A stretch of DNA of 64,000 bases from Candidatus Manganitrophus sp. (GTDB lineage Bacteria > Nitrospirota > Nitrospiria > SBBL01 > Manganitrophaceae): NCBI GenBank assembly GCA_028865235.1, contig CP114561.1:372001-436000 (forward strand). Direction: 5' to 3'. The translations under genes were made by a program, and so were the position numbers. A model generated the notes under the pieces. The model was not told where the DNA came from. It saw nothing but the letters and a program-made list of their open reading frames with translations, and did not search any database. This document shows, in pieces, positions 58,131 through 64,000 of the stretch. The first letter of the stretch is position 1. Each line of letters begins with the position of its first letter.

Positions 58131-59572
58131 TTATTTCTCGCTCGGTTTTAAGACGATAAAGAATGCCCGATTCTCCCGGCTGATTCGAAGGAGAACCGCT
58201 TCCGTCTTTTTTGTCTTTTCCATGATTTTCTTGAACTCGTCGGTGCTGTCAACCTTCTCGCGATTGACCTCCTTGATCAGGTCTCCTTCCTTCAAACCTT
58301 CCGCCTCCGCGGCGCTTCCGGGCTCGACCTTCGTGACGATGACCCCTTTTTCTTCTTTAAGCTTAAAGCGCTCGGCGATTTCCGGGGTAAGGTCTTGAAC
58401 ATTCAATCCAAGAAAGACTTCGGGCCGCCTCGGAATGGCCGCCGTAACCGCCTCATCTTTTCGCTCGATCAATTCGATCGTAACGATCTTCTTCTTTCCG
58501 TCCCGCATGATTTCAATGTTGGCCTTTCTCCCCGGGATTAATCCGGCGATCACGCGCGCCAACGAATTGGGGGTATCGACCGGCAAATTTTCGACCCTTA
58601 GAATGATATCGCCCGGCAGAATTCCCGCCCTGCTCGCCGGGTCTCCATCGAAAACTTCGTTCACCAGAACCCCTTCGTTCTCTTTCACGCCGAACTTGCT
58701 CGCCAGCTCCGGGGTGAGGGGTTGGATCCCGACGCCCAGCCAGCCGCGCGTCACCTTTCCCTTCTCCATCAACTGCGTCGTAATCGCTTCGACCATGTTC
58801 GACGGAATGGCGAATCCGATTCCCTGGGCGAAATTGATGATGGCGGTGTTGATTCCGATGACCTCGCCGCGGATATTGAACAACGGTCCGCCCGAGTTGC
58901 CCGGATTAATCGAGGCGTCTGTCTGGATGAAATCCTCGTATCGAGAGAGGTTGACATTTTCTCTCCCCAACGCGCTCACCACGCCGACCGTCACCGTTCG
59001 ATCCAACCCGAAGGGATTTCCAACGGCAATCACCCATTGCCCCACCTTGATTTTGGCGGAGTCACCCAGCATGGCAAAGGGGAGATCTTTTGTCGCTTCG
59101 ATCTTGACCAACGCAAGATCGGTATCGGGATCTTTTCCGACCACTTTCCCGGTAAATTTGGTCTTATCGGAGAGCCGGACCTCGACTTCGTCTGCATCCC
59201 CCACGACATGATTATTTGTTACGATAAATCCCCGTTTATCGACAATCACACCCGATCCAGAGCCGGGAGGAGCTTCCGGCGCTCTTTCACGCGGCGATTC
59301 CCGAGGCCCTTCATCAGGACGAGCGGGAGGGCCCCTGTTTGAGGAGCAATATTCACCACCGTCGGTTTCACTCGATCGGCAAGGGTGATGAATATATTCT
59401 GGAAATCCTCCAGTAGCTTTATCCCGGCATCAGGACTGTCTTTTGGCGCGGCCAGGACGGTCATTCCTGGAAGCAGCAAAATTACCAGAGCGAAGATAGT
59501 CACTCTCCTGAACATAAATTCTCCTTTCAAGGAAGTAAAAGGTGGGGAAGAACGTGCTATATAGTAAAACAT
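58131..59572 (-). CDS. Periplasmic serine protease Do (DegP/HtrA family), frameshifted
   Basis: 480 residues when corrected. Signal peptide ends TVLAAP. The trypsin-like domain has the triad His in VTNNHVVGDADE, Asp in DTDLALVKIE and Ser in NPGNSGGPLF. Two PDZ domains follow (GWLGVGIQPLTPELASKFGV; FLGLNVQDLTPEIAERFKL). It refolds or degrades misfolded envelope proteins. The frame is broken in the C4 run at 59332-59335 (plus-strand numbering); one extra base gives a Pro/Arg/Glu-rich linker ending APPGSGSGVIVDKRG. All domain features match DegP/MucD. Confidence 0.93.
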
Positions 59573-59805
59573 TTTATATGAAAAGGTAAACTATTACAAG
59601 TATCCATTCGGCTTTGAAAGACATCTTTTTTGATTGATATGATCAGACCTTCTGAGATAAGGTAGCAGACAAGGGTTGAAGCTCCCCGCCGCGGGGAATG
59701 TTAAATCAAATGCTTATCACCGCGGATCACATCGTGAGCGAAAGCGGATCATGCGTTGCGCATACGTTTCCAAGGTGATTATAGACAACGGCAGGGGGTG
59801 CACTG

Positions 59806-59898
59806 ATGGGAAATTTAGTGTTGGCGCTCGCGGGAATATTTGTTCTTTTCGTTGCAGCCATTGCCTGTAAACCTCCTAAAGATCCGAAAGATAAGTAA
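59806..59898 (+). CDS. Small predicted lipoprotein (30 residues)
   Basis: An ATG with AGGGGGTG six bases upstream opens MGNLVLALAGIFVLFVAA, then a lipobox-like IAC and a short hydrophilic, lysine-rich tail KPPKDPKDK. It is shorter than most automatic cut-offs. The pattern of signal span, Cys and tiny polar tail is that of very small lipoproteins such as entericidins. No homologue is recognised. Confidence 0.5.
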   Translation: MGNLVLALAGIFVLFVAAIACKPPKDPKDK

Positions 59899-59966
59899 TC
59901 CTAATTACCCCCCAAACGAAGATTTCATCTTCAGAAAACGTCTTCCTCTGTTCAGTGCCCCCTCAT

Positions 59967-60743
59967 TTATTCAGCGATACTATAATTTATTTTATAATAA
60001 TAGCTGTCCAACTCGGACGGCGGCAGATTCAAGCCGGCTTCGAACAGTCCAGATCCCTCAGGCAAGAGACACGTGTTGGTCGCGTCGCAGCTTGAACCCT
60101 TTACAGAGGCGAAATACGTCCCTACCACAAGCCCGTCCTTTATCGCGACAAAGCTTATTTTAACGGAGATTAACGGGTAAACCGAATCATTCTTAATCAG
60201 CCCCCGAAGGGTTACCTCACCAAAAAAGTCGATCGCTTCAGTGACAGATCCGACGAGCATGACCTCTGAAGAAGGGACCCTTGGGACCGACGCCGTATCG
60301 ACATCCCAACTAATGACGACAGAAGCCGATGCCGGAATCGATTCGAGAGATGTGTTAATCTGAAACCCGCCGACCTCTCCAGGTCCCAAACAGGAATCGG
60401 TTTCAGCAGAATGGATCGAAAGGGTTGATCCATGAACATAGGTAAATTTGGAATCGATCAATTCACCGGAGGCATTTTCGGAGTTGATGACGACTTTGAC
60501 CAGACACGCCGGATCCTCGCCCTTGTTGATCAGCTCTCCAAGATAATCCAAGTTTCCAAGTGAATTGAGTTTTCGATTAATCTCGCCTTTGAGTTCAATC
60601 TTCGCATTTTGGGTTGGAGCCGAAGGAGGGGACGACGTTATTTGGGGTTCACCCGGTCCGACCCCCTCCAGTCTTCCACCGCCGCCTCCATCTCCACAAC
60701 CGACCAAGATCAGCGCCACCACCAGAAGGACGAATTTTCGCAT
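59967..60743 (-). CDS. Predicted lipoprotein with an FxLYD-like beta-sandwich
   Basis: 258 residues from the second ATG (60743). The signal peptide ends LILVGC, followed by a glycine run. The mature protein is Ser/Val-rich beta sequence with two similar halves: GNLDYLGELINKGEDPACLVKVV and EVTLRGLIKNDSVYPLISVKI, each followed by a SxFTYVHGST- or GTYFASVKG-type strand. This repeat of 'remark on new versus inherited structure' matches FxLYD-type domains found in bacterial lipoproteins. Four Cys after the lipobox may pair. Ligand unknown. Confidence 0.7.
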   Translation of the reverse strand: MRKFVLLVVALILVGCGDGGGGGRLEGVGPGEPQITSSPPSAPTQNAKIELKGEINRKLNSLGNLDYLGELINKGEDPACLVKVVINSENASGELIDSKFTYVHGSTLSIHSAETDSCLGPGEVGGFQINTSLESIPASASVVISWDVDTASVPRVPSSEVMLVGSVTEAIDFFGEVTLRGLIKNDSVYPLISVKISFVAIKDGLVVGTYFASVKGSSCDATNTCLLPEGSGLFEAGLNLPPSELDSYYYKINYSIAE

Positions 60744-60749
60744 AGTCAC

Positions 60750-61083
60750 CTCTTTTTTGCATCTTCTCTATTAATGATAAAGCGGGGGGAGAGAACTATC
60801 AAGAGAAAATATCGAGCTTCATTCCTACGGAAGTTTCCATTCGTCGTCAACAGTGGGCCGAGACCACCGACAACGGACTGGTCATATGATCATGAAGATC
60901 GTTTAGAGGTTTTTGAGGCAGATCGCTTGGCGAGGTTCGGTACTGGATATCCCTTTTAAGACTCCCAATCGCCGGGCGGCAGAGAACTCGCCGCCCTGGC
61001 TTGGAAAGTCATAAAATTGTAAGTGGTAGAAAATGAGGATAGGTCGGTGAGAATTGAAGCTAATTGTCAGTGCTTGAAAGAAT
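60750..61083. other. Intergenic region between a lipoprotein gene and tRNA-Phe
   Basis: 334 bases. A 61-codon open frame (60774-60959, plus) has no visible ribosome site or family motif. A GC stem GGGCGGC/GCCGCCC (60974-60996) could end the tRNA-Phe transcript on the minus strand, but no T-run follows. Confidence 0.5.
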
Positions 61084-61159
61084 TGGTGCCGAGACGCAGA
61101 ATCGAACTGCGGACACGAGGCTTTTCAGGCCTCTGCTCTACCGACTGAGCTATCTCGGC
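61084..61159 (-). tRNA. tRNA-Phe (anticodon GAA)
   Basis: 76 bases with encoded CCA on the minus strand. Acceptor GCCGAGA/TCTCGGC, D-arm GCTCAGTCGGTAGAGC, anticodon loop CTGAAAA and T-arm GCAGTTCGATTCTGC all pair as expected. Confidence 0.97.
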
Positions 61160-61216
61160 AATGAGGCAGAAAGTAACAAAGGAAGCGCAGATTGTCAATA
61201 GTTATTGTTTGAAATG

Positions 61217-61513
61217 TTACGGCTTGACCTTGATCGCCTGAAGAAAGGCATAGTCGAACGGGTTCAACTCGTAGGGAACCTCTTCGATCTCTTCATCTTC
61301 GAGTCCCTCGATTTCAGCCTCATCTTGATCGGATAGGAGACGACTGAGGGAAGCGACCACCAGATCGACTTGGTATCCCTCTTTTTCGATATTCTCAAGG
61401 ATTTTCTTGATCTGATCGTTCTCTGCAAAGAGATGACTGATCTTCTCGGTCAACTCTTTCACCAACCCCTGAAGACGTTCATTTTCAAATGGTTCTTCAT
61501 CGTTTGGGTTCAT
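61217..61513 (-). CDS. Small acidic coiled-coil protein of unknown function
   Basis: 98 residues from the ATG at 61513, which has GGAGGAAGG upstream; two longer starts are less well placed. A leucine-rich helix (LQGLVKELTEKISHLFAEND) followed by an acidic stretch rich in Glu and Asp (EAEIEGLEDEEIEEV) suggests a coiled coil and a flexible tail. The gene lies 50 bases after the TPR lipoprotein stop on the same strand and probably belongs to that transcript. No family recognised. Confidence 0.65.
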   Translation of the reverse strand: MNPNDEEPFENERLQGLVKELTEKISHLFAENDQIKKILENIEKEGYQVDLVVASLSRLLSDQDEAEIEGLEDEEIEEVPYELNPFDYAFLQAIKVKP

Positions 61514-61563
61514 CCGTTTTCCTTCCTCCATATTTCTAATATACAAAAGTCGGAAGAAGGGTG

Positions 61564-62241
61564 TCAAGGCGAGGAAGGGGAGGAAGAGAACGTCTCCAGG
61601 GTTTCCATTTTGACGCGGGCTTTATGAATATAGTCCTTTGCTTCCGCATGTTCAGGTTCAACGATCAAGACATCCTGCCAGGCATAGACGGCATTTTGCA
61701 GCTCCCCTTGACGATAGAGAAGAATCCCTTTGTCGACGAGAATACGGATCAGTTGATCCAGATGCGTGGTGATCTCGTCGATTCGAAATGGAAGCTCTTG
61801 TTCCATCGTTGGATCATTCTGGGAACGGAACAACTCGAGCGCCTCCTTCCAGGCCAGACCTGCCCTCAGGTACTCCTCTCGATGATAGAATTGGAGACCG
61901 TTCTCATTTAACTGAATCAGACTTCGGGCGGTCTTTTCGCGTTCTTCTTTCAATTTTTTCTGCGCCGATCTGAGACCCAGGACTGCAGGTTGGCTGGAAG
62001 GATCGGCCCTGAGGACCGCCTCGAACTCGACGATCGCCTCTTTATGCTTCCCTTGCTTTAAGAGTTGTTGGCCCGCTTCCAGGCGCGGATTTGCCTTTGC
62101 CGGCTCGGAAGTCTCAGGGGGCTCCGGGGTCTGCTGGAGCTCTTTCAAATCTGTTTCTTTAGGAGAGAAATAAGCGCAAGAAGTAAACAGAGTTGCCCCC
62201 AAGAGGACAAAAAGGAAGAACGCTCTCAAACAAAACCTCAC
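61564..62241 (-). CDS. Lipoprotein with TPR repeats
   Basis: 225 residues from a GTG. Lipobox LFTSC at about residue 22, then a Pro/Glu linker and TPR-like helices (GQQLLKQGKHKEAIVEFEAVL; GILLYRQGELQNAVYAWQDVL). A TPR lipoprotein usually scaffolds an envelope complex. The gene starts next to (or, as sequenced, inside) the end of the cyclase gene, so the two are translationally linked. Partner unknown. Confidence 0.78.
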   Translation of the reverse strand: MRFCLRAFFLFVLLGATLFTSCAYFSPKETDLKELQQTPEPPETSEPAKANPRLEAGQQLLKQGKHKEAIVEFEAVLRADPSSQPAVLGLRSAQKKLKEEREKTARSLIQLNENGLQFYHREEYLRAGLAWKEALELFRSQNDPTMEQELPFRIDEITTHLDQLIRILVDKGILLYRQGELQNAVYAWQDVLIVEPEHAEAKDYIHKARVKMETLETFSSSPSSP

Positions 62242-63690
62242 TTAATTTAGATGAGTTTGTACTGTTCAGTGCCGAATTCAACGTTTTTTTTCGAAAGAGG
62301 GAATCGGTTCGGAATCCGACAACGACATAGACCTGAATCTCTTCGGATTTTCCACGAACCCGAGTCGGGGGAAGGGGGATCGCATCGAGAATTGATTCAA
62401 GACGTTTGTAGGTGCTCGCAGAGATCAAGATTTGGGTATGATAGCGCTTGTTCAGCTTTTCGATTCTCGCCGCCATGTTGACGCTGTTGCCGATAACGGT
62501 ATAAGCGAGCCGCTGCAGCGTGCCGACATTCCCGGCAATCACCTCGCCGGTATTGATTCCTATTCCGATTTCGATCTCAGGATAACCTTCCCGAATCCAT
62601 TTTTGCTTGAGCAATTGGAACCGCTCATTCATCTCAATTGCCGCGCGAACGGCCCGTTCCTCGTCGTTCTCATGGCGGACGGGCGTTCCAAAAACGGCCA
62701 TCACCGCATCGCCCATGAACTTATCCAATGTCCCCTCATATTTTTGGACCACTTCGACCACCGCTGCAAAATAGTCGTTCAAAATATGGACGACCTCGGA
62801 AGGCTCCAACTGTTCTGCTAAGGCAGTGAAATTGCGAACATCGGTAAAAAGGATCGTTGCTTCAGTCCGTGTCCCGCCCAATTGCAAGGTTTTGGGGTTT
62901 TGCAGAAAGGACTCCAAAATATTTTCCGAGACATATTGGGTGAAAGCCCGCTTGATCAACTCTTTTTCCCGGAGGTTTCTCGACATTTCATTGAAGTTTG
63001 AAACCAAAAGGCCGATCTCATCATTCGACTTCATTTGAATCTGGGGGAAATCTCCCTCTGTGATCGCCTTCACCCCTTGAACCAGCCGACGGATCGGCTT
63101 TACGATCACATAAGCCAACAGCCACGCCCCCAATAGGCCGACGCAGAGGGCGAGGAGAATGAAGAGCCTGATTTTCTTTTGAGATTGCGCCACCGTTTCG
63201 TAGATCGGTCTTTTAGAGAACCCGACATGAACCGAGCCGATCACCTGTTGACCGGCGAAGAGAATGGGGGTAATCACGTCAAGACGCTCCCTCCCGTCCA
63301 AATCGTGCGAAGTCAGCAACTCGACCCCCCCATGAGCTGCCGCTGTCCTCCCCCCACAGAAGGAGAATATGTCCGTCCTTGTTGCGTCATATCAGTATGA
63401 GCGAGAATATTTTGTTTTACATCGACGATGAAAATATAAAGGATGGCCGGATCTTTAGAGGCTTCGCTGATCATTGTTTCCAGGGCAAGCCGGTCTCGCG
63501 TTAAAATGGCCTCTTGGCTGTACTGGGCAATCCCCTGAGCGATCGAAGCCGCTCGGAGAGTCACCTCTTCGGTCAATGATTCGGTCATCAGCCGGGAGGT
63601 AATCAGATAGGAGAGAGAAAGGGTCAAACCAAGCAGGGCGCCGATGAGAAGCGAGAATTTGATTTTCAGGTTGAACTTTTTAAGTATCAT
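62159..63690 (-). CDS. Membrane class III adenylate/guanylate cyclase with HAMP domain, frameshifted
   Basis: About 510 residues as joined. A transmembrane span (FSLLIGALLGLTLSLSYLI), a periplasmic sensor region, a second span, a HAMP domain (VKPIRRLVQGVKAITEGDF), and a class III cyclase domain with metal-binding Asp in ILFTDVRNFTAL and GDAVMAVFG, Lys in LDKFMGDAV, and the Asn/Arg pair in VNMAARIEKLN. The adenine-specifying Asp of the usual VIGDxVN is Asn here (VIGNSVN). One base is missing in the C7 run at 63325-63331. A further slip in the T8 run at 62284-62291 is likely: it would end the protein at 62247 (RKKNVEFGTEQYKLI) and remove an 83-base overlap with the TPR gene. Confidence 0.87.
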
Positions 63691-64000
63691 AAAAGAAAGT
63701 AAAGAAAGAACTACTCCTTAAGCGCAGTTTATGTGAAAGATATTAAGCAAAAATGAAAACTTTATTAAAATGTTATTAAATTGTGCCCTCTTTTGCAAGA
63801 AAAATGAACGGGTTTCTTTGACCCTCCTTCATCAGAGTAGGGGCGTATTGCATACGCCCCTACAAACGAACCGTCGACGCACAGGTGTTCGGACCGGTAT
63901 AAATTAGGAAGGAGGTGGCAGGTCTTCTGCAGTAGAACCGTTGTTTCGGGTCCATTTTAAAGTAAGGGTGAGCGCACTTTTCCCTTTTGACAATGGGGTC
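63691..64000. other. Intergenic region at the window end
   Basis: 310 bases with no supported gene. It is AT-rich upstream of the cyclase start, then holds a palindromic repeat (63837). A purine-rich GGAAGGAGGTGG at 63908 looks like a ribosome site for a gene beyond the window edge. Confidence 0.5.
63837..63863. repeat. Palindromic GTAGGGGC...GCCCCTAC element
   Basis: GTAGGGGCGTAT, loop TGC, ATACGCCCCTAC: 12-bp perfect arms. It shares its eight terminal bases on each side with the element at 36093, though the inner arms differ. Confidence 0.75.

Noticed and set aside
59684..59696. CCCCGCCGCGGGG hairpin in AAGCTCCCCGCC context resembling an IS200/IS605-type end
   Set aside because: No transposase, direct repeat or second end is present; too short to call a mobile element.
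60774..60959. 61-codon open frame between lipoprotein gene and tRNA-Phe
   Set aside because: No ribosome site, no recognised motif, and it starts within the promoter-proximal area of the divergent lipoprotein gene.
1..64000. CRISPR arrays, rRNA genes, prophage or integrase genes
   Set aside because: No regularly spaced repeats, rRNA sequence or phage/integrase motifs were found on either strand.

Overview
The window reads as one stretch of a moderately GC-rich chromosome of a Gram-negative (diderm) bacterium. It carries lptD, several lipoproteins with lipoboxes, an RND/MMPL exporter, outer-membrane barrels and a periplasmic DegP/HtrA protease. Gene style and content (long sigma70-like promoters, PilZ and hybrid-kinase signalling, MoaA/MoaC, a fused spermidine-synthase membrane protein) would fit a Nitrospirota-type organism, perhaps of the Manganitrophus-like clade. 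That placement is inference from gene style and cannot be proven from the sequence alone. There is no CRISPR array, intact IS element, rRNA or phage module. Two tRNA genes are present, Lys (TTT) and Phe (GAA).

Layout. 1-5.4 kb: phospholipase D-like protein (cut by the window edge), NTP-transferase-like protein, zinc-dependent phospholipase C-like protein, PilZ protein, Glu/Leu dehydrogenase, four-CBS protein. 5.5-14.5 kb: moaC, an ABC-2 exporter whose ATPase carries a tryptophan-rich tail, a histidine phosphatase, an O-methyltransferase, and a LolA-like/RND/beta-barrel envelope set. 14.5-23.3 kb: moaA, then six tandem secreted paralogues of a family I do not recognise, closed by a strong terminator. 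23.4-25.5 kb: an Ig/Fn3/propeller lipoprotein. 25.5-36.1 kb: a complete fatty-acid beta-oxidation operon (acyl-CoA ligase, thiolase, hydroxyacyl-CoA dehydrogenase, enoyl-CoA hydratase, acyl-CoA dehydrogenase), two ETF systems and a patatin lipase. 36.1-39.8 kb (minus): HU, VOC protein, Rieske protein, AMP-forming acyl-CoA synthetase. 40-50.8 kb: second propeller lipoprotein, NAD-dependent epimerase, Yip1-like protein, folC, lptD, M14 peptidase, fused membrane/spermidine-synthase/TPR protein. 50.9-58 kb: tRNA-Lys, then an AT-richer block with a PilZ-HMG-CoA reductase fusion and two overlapping sensor kinases. 58-64 kb: DegP, small lipoproteins, tRNA-Phe, TPR lipoprotein and an adenylate/guanylate cyclase.

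The most distinctive items are the six-gene tandem family of secreted proteins (15.9-23.3 kb), the PilZ-HMG-CoA reductase fusion (51.4-53.2 kb), the tryptophan-rich low-complexity segments in two neighbouring exporters, a second ETF pair whose alpha subunit lacks the FAD domain, and two genes whose best start codon is ATC.

Quality warning. At least 17 otherwise intact genes or gene joints are broken by single-base indels, mostly in homopolymers of 4-8 bases, and homology continues in another frame each time. The simplest reading is residual long-read sequencing error, not pseudogenisation. These genes are annotated here at full length with the position of the shift.
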